Of a DNA stretch of 32,221 bases, positions 1 to 10,806 are shown in pieces. Below the pieces are notes generated by a model. The model had not been told where the DNA came from. It ran no database searches and was given only the letters and a program-made list of their open reading frames with translations. How positions within the stretch are numbered: the first letter of the stretch is position 1; every line of letters starts with the position of its first letter. Both the position numbers and the translations under genes were made by a program. Origin of the DNA: Penium margaritaceum (lineage: Eukaryota > Streptophyta > Zygnematophyceae > Desmidiales > Peniaceae). The stretch is from NCBI GenBank assembly GCA_023375785.1, contig SZWC01003607.1, forward strand, positions 131,191-163,411, read 5' to 3'.

Positions 1-237
1 GCAGACACTGTGTCGTTCCGTTGGTGCCAAGTGGGCAGCATGCCACGTCGTGTGGTGCGTGGAGACACATGCCTCGGCCTGATGGCCAACTTCTTTACCT
101 CCATGCAGCAGATGGAGGCGTTCAACTATGGATTCAAATGCACACCACGTCAGCTATTTGTGGACAAAAACATCTGCGTACCTGCTTCTTCTGGTGGTGG
201 ACGACCGCCACCACCGATCAAGAAAAAGGCTCCCTAG
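1..237 (+). CDS. LysM-domain protein, terminal exon (gene copy 1, 5' partial)
   Basis: This is the last exon of a gene that starts before the window. The frame is open from base 1 to a TAG at 235-237. It encodes a cysteine-type LysM domain, a fold that binds N-acetylglucosamine polymers such as chitin or peptidoglycan. The LysM pattern is visible: R-R-V-V-R-G-D-T-C-L near the start, M-E-A-F-N-Y-G-F-K-C in the middle and K-N-I-C-V closing the repeat. After it comes a short Gly/Pro tail ending P-P-P-P-I-K-K-K-A-P. The homologous exon at 23802-24050 shows that only the first 12 bases of this exon are missing here. The two differ at five bases over 237, three of them amino-acid changing (T/I, D/G, P/T). 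An extracellular or wall location is inferred from the family. The peptidase half of the gene is not visible for this copy. Confidence 0.8.
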   Translation, partial: ADTVSFRWCQVGSMPRRVVRGDTCLGLMANFFTSMQQMEAFNYGFKCTPRQLFVDKNICVPASSGGGRPPPPIKKKAP

Positions 238-652
238 AATGTGTGGCCCTTCAGCCCCTGGTCGGAACATTTTCCTTGTGGACTATGCACCCGTGGTCAT
301 TTCAGGCATTCGGGCAATGCACAATGTAGAGAAAGTTAAACTAACGTTCACTTTATTTCAGTTCTTGCTTGTCTCCAGAGTGTGAGCAGGGTGACCAACA
401 CCACCCACTCCTCCAACAAGCCACTGTTAGTGCTATCTTTGTCCTCCTCACTTGGCAAGCTTGTTATCCTCTGAGAATCCTACAAGTACTCTTAGGATGT
501 CATGCAACACGTACCCTGCAGTGAGTGTTTTCTTCATAATACTATCCAGATGTGGACAGAATGGTGATTACTAGGACATGTGGAGGTGGAAATTGAGTTT
601 TTGTTGTTGTGTCACTCGTTCAAAATCCCTTCGGCAAACCTCGCGTCAGGTC
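238..652 (+). other. 3' flank of LysM gene copy 1 (3' UTR and downstream)
   Basis: This non-coding stretch lies between the LysM stop codon and the copia insertion. It aligns along its length with 24051-24458 downstream of the second LysM copy, with scattered substitutions and small indels, so it belongs to the duplicated segment. I see no confident polyadenylation signal and no further exon. Confidence 0.6.
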
Positions 653-657
653 ATGTT

Positions 658-1379
658 TGTTGGACCTTGAAGAGAGAGGGCGCCTTAGAGTAGTGAGCAT
701 TTGGGACTAAGAAGGAGTCAGTTGTATTGAAGGATGGTTGTAGAATCGCTCAAAATTGTGAACATATAGAGAGCTACAGGAAGTCAGCCACTCTCACAAG
801 CCACGTCACTTAGCGATGGAGGCTAAGGCTCACACACTAAAGCCCATAATATCACACAAGGCAAGAAATTAGCCCAGAAATCAGGAGAACCACTCACACA
901 CGACCTAGGAGTGTGTCTCATGACACACTCCTAGTGGTCACATCACAAAAATTCTCATGAAGAATTGCCATGTGTCCCTGGCTAGCTCACAAGGATCTCG
1001 CGTCAACTACAAAATGAGAAGAGGTATCTTTTTCCTAGTCAAAACACTCTGAGAATACAATCTTATGGTCAAGGACCTAATCTGGATATCTCTTCCATCA
1101 CGTCCTGACCCTGGACCTATTGTCTTTCTCTTTTCTCAGGCTAAGGCATGGAGATGTTGCCAATGATGACCCAGACAACGGCGGTCGATCACCCCGGAAA
1201 CATAAAAAAATCATATGTCCCAATCCGACCGTTCAATCGGCCTAAAACTTGAATAGTCATTTTTCCACACGATCTTTTTAATGATGGTGTGTGATTGACG
1301 ATTAGAGCAGACATCAGGTAGTTTCTTGGAACTTTCTCTTGTGGACGAGAAACTGAACCGAATGGCCCCATTTCCAACA
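658..1379 (-). repeat. 3' LTR of copia copy 1
   Basis: The 722-bp LTR begins TGTTGG and ends CCAACA, a perfect 6-bp terminal inverted repeat. It aligns with the right LTR (5715-6327) in blocks, for example around the ATGGAGGCTAAGGCTCACAC stretch and the TCTCAGGCTAAGGCATGGAG stretch. It contains a perfect 13-bp hairpin at 905-934 that the copy-2 LTR lacks. A short purine-rich tract (minus strand AGGAGGC) directly abuts its inner edge and may be the polypurine primer. Confidence 0.8.
905..934. repeat. Perfect 13-bp inverted repeat inside the LTR
   Basis: CTAGGAGTGTGTC (905-917) is the exact reverse complement of GACACACTCCTAG (922-934), with a 4-base loop TCAT. The matching region of the copy-2 LTR (about 24695-24735) has diverged and no longer forms this stem. 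Confidence 0.7.
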
Positions 1380-1739
1380 GCCTCCTAGTTTGCCATGATT
1401 AGAGTAGGATGAGTCCACATTCCTTCATGCACAATTTCTGCTTCTCACGAGTCACTTGCTTAGTGAGAAATCAGCGACCTGCTTGTTGGTTGGAATGAAC
1501 TCCAACTTGATAGCACCCGCTTGCACCACGTGCCTGATCAAATGATAGGCGATGTCAATATGCTTGGTGCCTGCATAGTGCTCAGGATTCTTGGTGAGTG
1601 CGATTGCGCCCTACTTTTTGATGCGCATAAAAACACTAATTGCTGCACTCCCACTCATGTGTGCCATAAGACGTTGGAGCCAAACTGCCTCCTTGGCTCC
1701 AAAAATGAGGGACACGTACTCGGGTTCCGTTCTTGAGAT

Positions 1740-2010
1740 GGCGAAAACCGCCTACCTCTTGCTGGACTAGTTGATGGTGTCTTCATTCATGAGAAACACA
1801 TGCCTAGAGATGGACTTGCAGTCCTTACGATTTGAGGCCCAATCTGCGTCTATGAAGCAAACGATGCTACTATTGGTGCCGTTGTAGGTGATGCCGATGT
1901 TGATAGCTTGAACACGGTAGTGGAAGATCCGCTTCACTGCGTTTAGGTGCTCAAATCCATGGCCAGCCATGTACTGGCTTACAGCGCTCATAGCCTATGC
2001 AAGGTCGAGC
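1740..2010 (-). pseudogene. Copia RT C-terminus / RNase H remnant (copy 1)
   Basis: The minus-strand translation contains S-A-V-S-Q-Y-M, then H-L-N-A-V-K-R-I-F-H-Y, then C-F-I-D-A-D-W-A-S-N-R-K-D-C-K-S-I-S. These match the copia region where the RT thumb meets RNase H (family forms S-x-V-S-Q-F/Y-M and F-x-D-A-D-W-A). Reading continues past the domain with stops. The block is paralogous to 25130-25353 in copy 2. Confidence 0.8.
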
Positions 2011-2133
2011 CTGGTTGCCACCATCAGGTACATACCGACGACGTTCTAGTACTTCTGCTGCTCAGCTACATCTGCTTCTCCACTGAAGCTCATGAAGTTG
2101 GTGCGCCTAAAGAGGTGTGCCTGTTGGTTTTGT

Positions 2134-2280
2134 GCTGCTCATGTTCATGCTGGCAGCAACGCTACAAATGGCCGCTTTGTCAGCTCCCACAAGGCTGCTC
2201 ATGTTCATGCTGGCAGCAACGCTACAAATGGCTGCTTTGTCAGCAACGCTATAAATGGCTCGCCAAGTACCTTCCTGCTA
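2134..2280. repeat. 60-bp tandem repeat replacing the RT core
   Basis: Two 60-base units run 2134-2193 and 2194-2253. They share GCTGCTCATGTTCATGCTGG and the following ACGCTACAAATGGC block, with a third partial unit after. They sit exactly where the YVDD-containing RT core occurs in copy 2 (about 25500-26080). Homology to copy 2 resumes near 2281 with a ...AGT-AG-TCC/CCC-TTGG... block. Confidence 0.75.
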
Positions 2281-2690
2281 CAAGTAGCCCTTGGTGATCA
2301 GCCTTGCCTTGTACTTTTCCAAATGGCCACTTTGTCAGTTCCCACGTGCTATTGTCAAGTTGAGATTGTATCTCTTGCTGCATGGTTTGTGCCTTATTTG
2401 CTACATCTGGTGTAGCCATGGCCTCATTGTAGGATGTTCGCTTATCTAATCTATTGCAACTGCGACATTCATCTATCCAGAAATGGCCGCACTCACAAGG
2501 ATTATAGCGCACCCTCAGAGGGTACCTGCGACTAGTTGCTCGGGCATTAACACGTGGCTGGCACAGTGCTCCTAGCACAACTGCTGTTGTTGGTGGTGAT
2601 GCCTCTCTTTCCTTTGATTTTGCCAATGAGGCAGCTGTACCTGCTACATCGAGCATAGGAGAGTGGACTGATTCTCCCTCTGTCACAGTA
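2281..2690 (-). pseudogene. Copia reverse transcriptase, N-terminal part (copy 1)
   Basis: The minus-strand reading contains R-R-Y-P-L-R-V-R-Y, then T-S-Y-N-E-A-M-A-T-P-D, then Q-E-I-Q-S-Q-L-D-N-S-T-W-E-L-T. These match the start of the copia RVT_2 domain (typical x-S-Y-x-E-A-x and N-x-T-W-x-L). The domain stops shortly after P-F-G-K because the core was replaced by the repeat on the left. Confidence 0.8.
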
Positions 2691-2949
2691 TAGGAAGGAT
2701 GAGGAGAGAGAGGGACAGGAGGAATGTATGCTATGATTGCCTTTCCAGCTGCTGGTTGTGTTGCCTCTTCAAGGACAATATTGGTACGATGACGTTGGTC
2801 TCATGCAAGAAGAATCCCTGGAGATGATGATGTGGCCAATACTCCTTTTGTAGAGGTGAAAGGATTTGCTTGCCATATCATAGTCAATCATCAGCATGTG
2901 CACACTTGTTGCGTCCCACTTCTACCGCTTCTCCTTTAGCATGTGCATG

Positions 2950-3600
2950 TGTGCCAAGCTGACAAACGCACGGAGGTGACCCACGCTTGGCTTCTTACCA
3001 AACAACGCCTCGTACGGTGTCATATGCTCCAGCACCTTGGTTCTACTACGGTTCTTGGTGTAAGCCTGTGCTCAGGACTTCAGCCTAGAAGTCATTGGTG
3101 AGTTGAGCCACATGGAACGTGGAGCGCGCCAACTCAACAATGGTGCGGTTGACGCATTTTGCTACACTTTTTTGCTACAGCGAGTGTGGCGTAGTGCGCT
3201 ACGCCTTGATGCCAGCTACTGTGAGGTAGTCTTGAAACTCCTTGCTTAGGAACTCTCCTTAGCAGTCAGTGCGTAGCGCCTTAATCTTCTTGCCAGTTTG
3301 GTTCTCCACCATTGCCTTAAACTCCCTAAACCTCTCAAAGCATTGGGCCTTGGAAGCAAGGAAGTTTATAGCAATGTAAGGACTTAAATCATGAATGAAG
3401 GTTGGGAAATACCTAGAGCTTCCAAAGCTCTCGCTCTGCATCGGGTCACATAAGTCCGTGTAGACCAACTTCGTTACCTCCTTTGCGTGCTCTCCTCCTC
3501 TAGAGAACGCCTTGTGATCTTGCTTCCCCTCCAAAGAACCGATGCATAACTCCTGATCGAATTTGGAGATGGTAGGCAAGTTGTGCACCATCTGCATTGC
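2950..3600 (-). pseudogene. Copia integrase remnant (copy 1)
   Basis: The minus strand reads E-L-C-I-G-S-L-E-G-K-Q, then L-V-Y-T-D-L-C-D-P-M, and later K-I-K-A-L-R-T-D-C. These correspond to the Cys pair of the integrase zinc module (second Cys now Ser), the first catalytic Asp (H/Y-T-D-L) and the second (L-R-T-D). Further left the frame is broken, but blocks such as the Q-N-S-V-A-type region near 3170 stay alignable with copy 2. Confidence 0.75.
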
Positions 3601-4085
3601 TTGAAGCTGTTGGAAGGCGCAAATACCGATGTGGCCACATCGTGCATGCTAGATCTCGCCATCTATCGCCTGCACAGCTATTACAAGACTCTATTCACGT
3701 AGGATCTTGGTTACCCTTAGGAGGCGATACATGTCGCCTTCCTTCACCGACCTGGCCAACTCCTCTCTGGTATCCTTGTTAAGGGGATAGCCAAAGTCAT
3801 CGTAGAAGACGAGGCGCAGTCCATTGTTGGTAAGAGAGCAGACTAGGGGGGGGCTGAATGCATCATTAGGTACATACAACACGCTAGGGAACAATCTAAG
3901 TTCAATACCATGCGGGGTCTCCAACCACATCTCCACAATCCTAATTGCCTCAGCATAAAACACCTGTTCATCATTTTGAGCAATAGGTTGGAGAGGAATG
4001 AAGAGCAGCTGCGTAAACCACTCATGGTGTGTCAAGCTCTTTGTGTACTCTGAGTCCTTGTACCACGCTAGATCCACTTTCTCTA
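3600..4085 (-). pseudogene. Copia protease / GAG-pre-integrase region (copy 1)
   Basis: The minus-strand ORF (3691-4077) begins with W-Y-K-D-S-E-Y-T-K-S-L-T, which occupies the place of the copia protease motif W-x-x-D-S-G-A/C-T/S. The Gly of D-S-G is replaced here. It continues with L-Y-V-P-N-D, typical of the V-L-Y-V-P segment, and reaches the H-R/Y-G-H-I pre-integrase zone near 3640 in another frame. Confidence 0.65.
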
Positions 4086-4249
4086 CCTACGACATGTCGG
4101 ATTTAGCCATGAAGAGACGGCCACGTACATGTTGCCAAAATGACATGTTCATATTGCCAAAATGACGTACACTAGTCAAGTTCTGCTGCAGCTGATGCTA
4201 ACGCTGTTGTGACTGCTGTTGCTGGTGTAGAGACTGCTGCTTTTATTAA

Positions 4250-4961
4250 GACTACAGTGCCTACTACTGGTACTTCTCCTTCTGGTCTCTCCTCAACTTG
4301 AAGCAATCTTTCTTCTGGTGCCCCTCTTTCTTGCCTTTCTTCTTGCCTCTGCTGCCTATACTAATACTGCTACTACTGGTTGCGTGCGCTCTTGGCCATA
4401 AACGATGCTCCGGCACTGCTACTGCTATTGCACTTTGCTGCATTACGCCGTAATTCCACCTGCACCAGGTATTGCAGTTGAAGTTAAAGTCAAGTGTTGG
4501 CTTGCACTCCAGCGTCTCTCGCACCGTGTCGTAGCTCGTTAGGAGTCTCCTGAGAAAGAGGAGGATAAAGTGCGTCTCTTCCACGGGATTTCCAGCCGCT
4601 TTCAATTACTTTGCAAAATCCTTTGCCCTTCACCAACCTTCAATTTCAATGCCATCATAGTCTCCTCCAAAAGTAGTTTCATGCAAGATCCTTACTCTCG
4701 TACTGCTTGCACACCACATCACAACCCCTTGTTGCAGCCTTGTCGTCCACGTATTGCAGATGCGGGTTAGAGATGGTTTTAATAAGCAGTGTGTAAGTCT
4801 GCCTGTCCCTCTTCTGCCACTCCTCCCTACCACTGGTGTAGCAGTAGATGACCCATCATGTGCTCCACCCCTTTTCTTCATTTATCCTACCACCACGTGT
4901 GCTACGGTGATGCTTGTTACTTACGGATTTGGATCTGGCTTATCGTCGCTCACCACCTCCC
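4250..4961 (-). pseudogene. Copia gag remnant (copy 1)
   Basis: The minus-strand reading shows L-L-x-S-Y-D-T-V followed by a basic run G-K-K-K-G-K-K-E-G-H-Q-K-K-D-C-F-K. This is a retroviral-type CCHC zinc knuckle that has lost its first two cysteines by a small deletion; copy 2 keeps Y-Y-C at that place. A glutamine-coding CTG/CTA-rich tract lies at 4180-4260. Several frames are needed to follow gag, so it is not functional. Confidence 0.65.
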
Positions 4962-5700
4962 ACAATCTCCTCTCCTCCAAAAGGAGGCAGATACATATGT
5001 TCTAAAATTGGTACATGCCTTCACCTCTCCAAAGGCTGGGCTATTGTCACAACGCTTGCTACTGCCATTTTGAGCCTTGGCTATGCTCATCATTGTCCTT
5101 GGATGGCGACGCTACCTTTGTTTCTGCTGCTACTTCTGCCAAACCTCTGTCTAAAACAAGATAGACTGTGGATTCTAACAGACTCGGAATTTGAGAAAAC
5201 TGAGTCCTCCAGTAGAAAAGTCAGCTGAAAACCTTTCAGATGGACCCAGAAAACAGATTTTGTAACCTAGGGAGTTCAAAAGATGTGCCCATTTGAAAGT
5301 AGGGTGTGTTACTACTCCTAGTCCATCTGAGACCAACGAACTTGTAAACAATGTTTCTCCTTAATGTACCAATGGAATCCAACGATTTTTGCCCCAATCA
5401 AAACATTAAAAAATGCTCTAAGTTGCATGTGCTAAATTTTTAATTCAAGAAAAAAACAATTGAGGAATGGTCATTTCAAGGAGAAAGTCTTACTTAAAGA
5501 GAATAATGCAGCCCGGGCTGACCTCGTTTTGAGCATGACTCTTCATCCGACTGTTGGATCTTTGCAATCATGGACTCGTTGGAAGGCATATGTTGCGGGA
5601 TGTAAGATCCATTGGTTGATTGCCAAGTTTTCTCAAGGTTTGATGCTAACCCTTCACTCTCAAAGTGACGGCATGCGCTGGCTGAAACTGGAAGAAACCA
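4962..5700 (-). other. Copia 5' leader / gag N-terminal zone (copy 1)
   Basis: This lies between the recognisable gag and the primer-binding site. It has no counterpart in copy 2, which is cut off at 28780. I see no clear domain. It probably holds the gag N-terminus and untranslated leader. Confidence 0.4.
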
Positions 5701-5712
5701 GCTCTGATACCA
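5701..5712 (-). other. Primer-binding site, initiator tRNA-Met type
   Basis: GCTCTGATACCA on the + strand reads TGGTATCAGAGC on the element strand. This is the usual copia minus-strand primer site complementary to initiator tRNA-Met. It lies two bases inside the right LTR, as expected, and fixes the element's orientation. Confidence 0.9.
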
Positions 5713-5714
5713 AC

Positions 5715-6327
5715 TGTTGAATCCGGCGGAGAGAGGGAGCCTTGGAGTAGCAAGGATGTGGGGTTGAAAGGGCATGAGTTGTGCAAAAGAATGGTTACTG
5801 AATCACTCAGGCTTGGGAAAGTCAGCTCCCTCACAAACCACACTACTTAGCCATGGAGGCTAAGGCTCACACACGAGAGAAGATCAGCATAGCAATCAGG
5901 CTGACAAGTCACACGCATGTGTCCATGGCTAGCACACAAGGATCTCACCTTACCCAAAAAATAAGAAGAGGTATCTTTTTCCTAGTCAGCACACTCTGAC
6001 AAGAGAATCCTAAGAACAAGGACCTTTTTGGATATCTCTCCCATCAGGTCTTGACCCTGGACCTGTTGCCTTTTTTTTTCTCAGGCTAAGGCATGGAGCC
6101 GTCACCCATGATGACCCACACACCGGTGAACGATGGCCCTGGAAACTCCGAAAAATCGTGTCTCCTAATCTGACCATTAGATCGACCTGAAGCTTACAGT
6201 GTAGATGTTTTTCCACCTGATAACTGGAATGGTCAAGTTGGATTGATGGTCGGATCAGGCATCTAATAGATTCCTGGAACTTGCTCATGTAGACGTGAAA
6301 CTCAGCCAGATGGCCCAATTTCCAGCA
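5715..6327 (-). repeat. 5' LTR of copia copy 1
   Basis: This 613-bp LTR begins TGTTGA and ends CCAGCA. It is collinear with the left LTR (658-1379) but has many substitutions and indels, so the insertion is old. It directly follows the primer-binding site. ATGTG after it matches ATGTT before the left LTR in four of five bases. Confidence 0.8.
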
Positions 6328-6332
6328 ATGTG

Positions 6333-8190
6333 GCACCGTTGAGATCTTTCCCATTACACGTGCTCATGGGGTCCCTTCCATGTATGCATGTGTCGTACTT
6401 ATGTCTGCGAGCAATTTGTGTGACCACAAGAGGGTTGAGATATTGTGGCATTCGGGTACAGCAATATTTAGTATTGCGGTAGAAATGCGCCACCATACAC
6501 ATCACTGCTGTGTCCTAGTTTCCTATGAGCATAGTAGGATATCACTGATGCTCCTACAGTAGTAACGATAGTGTTCAACTACTGAGATGTGGAAACACAG
6601 TATACTAGACATGGTAAGAAGTGGTACACAACTGTGTGTCGTTTGTTTTTGCTCATATTCGCTAACAAAAATGCACTGTCCGCCCCGTTGGCACAAGAAG
6701 GGGTGCTCCTTGGGATTTTTTCCACACCCACCCATTTAAGGCTGTTTCACGTAGATTTCCATCACTTGATGTAGTAGAAATGAACATGTAAATAGACATG
6801 ACGCAAAGCCAAAGAACATGGACAAGAAAGGTTATTGGGGTACGGAGCAAACAATGTTCGTTAGTTTTGTTGATACCCGCTAGCAATCTTCGCAAATGAA
6901 AGAGGGGGGCTTTGTCCACAGGAGGGGGAGGTCCTGATTTTTGCTGTCTCTTCAGGGGCAAGAAAGATGGACACGAGTCCATTTTACTATGCTCGCAACA
7001 CGTACGCATGTAAACATTTCAAAAGCTTGATCGTTGAAATCTATGCCCGACCTTGTTTTCCTTGCACGTGAGTGAAAATACCTTGAAACGTTAGCAATGG
7101 TACCATACCAGGACCGTTTAAAAAAAAACCCATACTATGTTATTGCAACACCGCAGTACAAAAACGTGACATACTTCAGTACCGGTAGTACCGCCATCAC
7201 CCCTGATCCGCAGGAACATTATGGTCCGATTCCTAATCAAGGTTGCTACAAGCTATAAAAATCTAGGTAACCAGCTTACAGCAAAGAATTGTGTCCGGTG
7301 ACAATTTGCAACTCACAGATCACAATGTTCCCCATGATAACAGTATAAGCTTTGTTTTTTGGCCGTCACTTAAAGGTAGTGGGGTATTCATTGCATGAGG
7401 CAAGCAATTACGGCTCATATGGCTCTTTGCAGTACACTTTCCATAGAATGCATGTTTGTTGAGGGTTACACTAAGCCCAGCGAGTATGCACTAGAGTAAG
7501 AAAAGGGTGATGAATGGTTCAGGAAGGAGTGAGGGACTCAGGGGGGGGGGGGGGAAGGCAAGGGAGGAGGAAGGGGAAGGGATTCTTTGAGGGTGTGGGA
7601 GGATGGAGACGATTGGAGAATGGCGAGGAAGTGTAGGATGATACAGAAACATGATCCTAGGGTTAGATGAGCACTCCATTGAGTCAACATTTGAGGCTCT
7701 TGTAATACCATCAAAGTTGAGAGCAACGACTTCCACACATCACGAGTTCCTTGCTCATTACAATGTGTACAAAGTAGTTTGTGAAAGGGCATTGAGTGTT
7801 GAAACATCGTTGCACTCAAGTCATGACTGGATGCAATGGGCGTCAAACTTTGCTTGATTTGGTCAAAGGAATTACGAGAAACAACCGTGCATGTGCTTAG
7901 GTCGTACAGCATCCTCTTCCACTGTGCACTTGGACTCTATGTGGAAAGGCATATAAAGAATGGAACATGGGTGGAACACATTGAACTTTTTCTCTTAATT
8001 GCCCACAAAAGTTAATGATTCCAAGTGGTGGGATGGAGAAAATTAGCATAGCTAGGGGATTGGAAGAAAGAACATCCACGGAAAATGGGTGGCATACAAT
8101 GAAAAATGAGTTAACACCCCACACCACCCTCCCGTATCGGCCCCTACAACCACCAATGGAGTTAAATCAGTCTTTCTTGCCTTTGCTGTG
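6333..8190. other. Stretch with no recognised gene
   Basis: I recognise no domain, splice-supported exon or RNA here. It contains a 14-G run at 7541-7554 inside a purine-rich patch. Short open frames on both strands look like chance frames. Confidence 0.5.
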
Positions 8191-8199
8191 AAAACAGAG

Positions 8200-10720
8200 C
8201 TCTGTCTCACCTGATGCCAGGGAGAAAGCCACCACCTGTACTGCTGCCGCCAACTCCGCCACCTGTTTCTACTGCTGCCATGGGCGGTATGCAGATTCTG
8301 TCGCCGCTGGCATGCTCAAATGAAATAGGGGTTCCGGTGCCGCAGCTTGAGCTACTGCTTCTTCAGCTGCGGCCTGATGTCGTCTTGCAAAGACGTTTCT
8401 GTGACCAGCTTCTCCACAATGCCCATTGCAAAAGGAGGACAGCTCACAAAAGGGGGGGGGGGGGGTGCCTTAGCGCCCAGAAGCCCCCCCAACCCAGCCA
8501 ACCCGTGCCACCACGACTACCCAAGTGTATCAGAACTGCTCTGTCCCAATCTGGCTCCCAAACACCACTACACCCTCCACCACCCAAGGGATGCTTGTAA
8601 TGCCCACCAGCACCTGCTCCATGCTCACTGGTGGAAACAACTGGCACATGTGGGGCTGACCCTCTATGCCAACCACTGCCAATCTTGCCCGAATTGCAGC
8701 TTCGAGCCCAGAAGGTAAGTGTCTTTCAAGCAGGCCATCACCTGCCCCGCCCCAACCATATCTGTCTCTACTTCCGTGACCACGTCCTTTGAGGCCAACA
8801 CAAGTGGGAAATGACTGATTGGGCTCCCCTGGCACATCCCTTCCTCCGTCCAATGAACACAGGATTTCCCCTCTTTAGAAGTATACATCTGAGGGTTGGT
8901 TGTAGAAGAGTGGTAGCACCGGGATCAGCCGCTCAAAACCTGAAAATGCCTTCTTTCTCGACCAAGTTATAGGCCTTTTTTTACATGAATGGTCAAGATC
9001 CCCCCAAAGAGACGTCTTTCATATGTGCTCCACTTGTCCCACACCCAACAACCCCATGACCTGTTGCAATGGTACCAGTGCAATGTCCATCTTATTCCTC
9101 ACTATGCAGATCATTGACTGCCACAACAACCACAGTATTGCCTAAACCACCATGATCGGACATACCTCACCATTGGGGCTAGCCAATGCATTGAGCGTGC
9201 TTTCTGAAAGTAAATGTCAAGCCATGGGATGGATTTCATTATGGTATAGAGTGGCCAGCAGCTTTGCTAGAATTTGAGGGTCAACCACTTGTCCCCATCA
9301 GCACCTGCTGGAGGTGATCAAGTGTCAGATCCATCGGTCCTGCCACCCTACACCTGCTGCTGTCCAACAAGGCCCTCAAAACTTGACATGTATCCAAAAA
9401 TCTAGCTATTGTCCGTAACACCATCTGTGCTACCCACGCCACTTTGGGCCACTTGGTGCTTCACATGGAGGTGCACCAAGACCTCGGGTGCCGGCTAATC
9501 CAATGACAAACTGGCGAAGGGGTGGCATGCCATAATTTTGTTTTGTAAATGAAACTTGGTCACCTCCCACCACAGCCGCTGTTTCCTTGTCTCCTCTTCC
9601 CCATGACACAAATGACGTGGGAAGTGTAGGCATCTTGCAAGCCGTATGTGTGTGATCCCCTTCTTCCATAACTACTCCAAATCTGTTCATGGGATTTGGG
9701 TAGCCAGCAGTCTCACGCATGGAGAATCCAAGACATGCATGTGGTAAGGCCTACTTGAAAATGAAGCTAGGCATCCCCTAAAGGAGCAGAGGACCTGCAG
9801 CATCTATGGGATGAGAGGCACACCAACAAGGGATAGCGCCACTGCTTCCCAGACTGCCTTCCACACTCCTATCAGGAAACACAATTGGACAAGTGGTGGT
9901 AAGATCTTTGCCCCGTACAGTGGAACATAATCCCTCCCATCCACACGCCGGTAGAAGCACACCCAATGGTGGCCACTACTCTCCTTCCGGTCTCTGCCAC
10001 GTTTTGTGTGCTACTGCTACTCGTCCCGAACGGCGCCGCCCTGTTGATGACTCCACACTCCTCCCCAATAATTCAATGGTCCCTTGACTGGCTGCCCAAG
10101 TCCATCTCTTATACCCCTGGTGCCCCACATGGTCGGATCGATAGCCACACCGCAAGAATTGTTTTCCAGTCATCTTTTTGGAGGCAAATCCTCCCCTTCC
10201 CTCCACCGGCCAATTTTCTAGCTACTTGTGCCCCACCACCGCCAATCCCAGGTCTGCCATACATCATTTTGGTTCATCATGGACGCCATGGATCTTGTCC
10301 CCCATCTCCGGCAGAAGCATCTCATCCTCCCCGGCTGTCCTTTCTTGAGCTTGTCGGAGGGTTTTTACTCTCACATCTGGAACCAATTGACCTCACATGC
10401 CCAGCCTTGGTCAACCGCCCCCTCTTGCCCCAGCCCTGGCCCTCCTCCATAGCCTGTGTCAGCCCTTTGTGGCCGTCTAGGCCTTCTAGCTCTGGCCTCC
10501 ATCTTCTCGCCTCTCCTCTCCAGAGGATTGAAAGGGAACAGTTGGAAAACCATCCGCATTACCGTCATTTCCTCCACATCCCCCTTTAGTCCCCTTGGTC
10601 CTGGGCCCACAAGGAGGGTTGCCCCCCTTCCACAGAAATTCTTCTCCATTCATGCATCTCCTAATTGTGCCCTCCCTCTGCTGGTCTCCTTTTGAAATAG
10701 GCTCTCCCTCATGGCTCTGC
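8200..10720. other. C-rich (+ strand) region, unrecognised and decayed
   Basis: The + strand is rich in CCACC/CCTCC, and several medium frames are open on both strands (for example + 9966-10589 and - 8530-8853). None carries a motif I can name, and no frame stays open across the region. A 14-G run lies at 8452-8465. The minus strand frames, shifting but roughly collinear, could be an old retroelement ORF. That is a guess. Confidence 0.35.
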
Positions 10721-10729
10721 GCCCATGTT

Positions 10730-10806
10730 GACTTCGACTTCCGACTTTAGGGGATCAAGTCGGAGTCGCTAAGTCGATCAAAGTCGACGTCGACGTCGAC
10801 TTGACT
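10730..10806. repeat. GTCGAC-rich self-complementary tract
   Basis: The tract is built from degenerate GACTTCGACTT / AAGTCGGAGTCG words and ends in GTCGACGTCGACGTCGAC, which is its own reverse complement. It lies about 490 bp upstream of the hAT zinc-finger ORF, so it may be a subterminal repeat of that transposon. A shorter GTCGACGTCGAC recurs at the LINE junction near 30263-30274. Confidence 0.5.

Larger units (their letters stand above)
658..6327 (-). mobile_element. Ty1/copia LTR retrotransposon, copy 1, nearly full length but decayed
   Basis: This minus-strand copia element spans 5670 bp. Both LTRs start TGTTG and end in CA. The flanking bases are ATGTT (653-657) and ATGTG (6328-6332), a 5-bp target duplication with one mismatch. 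Reading right to left it holds 5' LTR, primer-binding site, gag, protease, integrase, reverse transcriptase, RNase H and 3' LTR, which is the copia order with integrase before RT. Every domain is broken by stops and frameshifts. The central RT region (about 2134-2280) is replaced by a 60-bp tandem repeat, so the YVDD motif is missing. The zinc knuckle also lacks its first cysteines. The element cannot be autonomous. It inserted about 420 bp downstream of a LysM stop codon, and the same insertion is present in the second copy. Confidence 0.88.

Noticed and set aside
9966..10589. 207-residue + strand frame
   Set aside because: Composition is Pro/Ser/Leu-rich from C-rich DNA, there is no recognisable motif, and the antisense frames are equally open. 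I could not support a gene.
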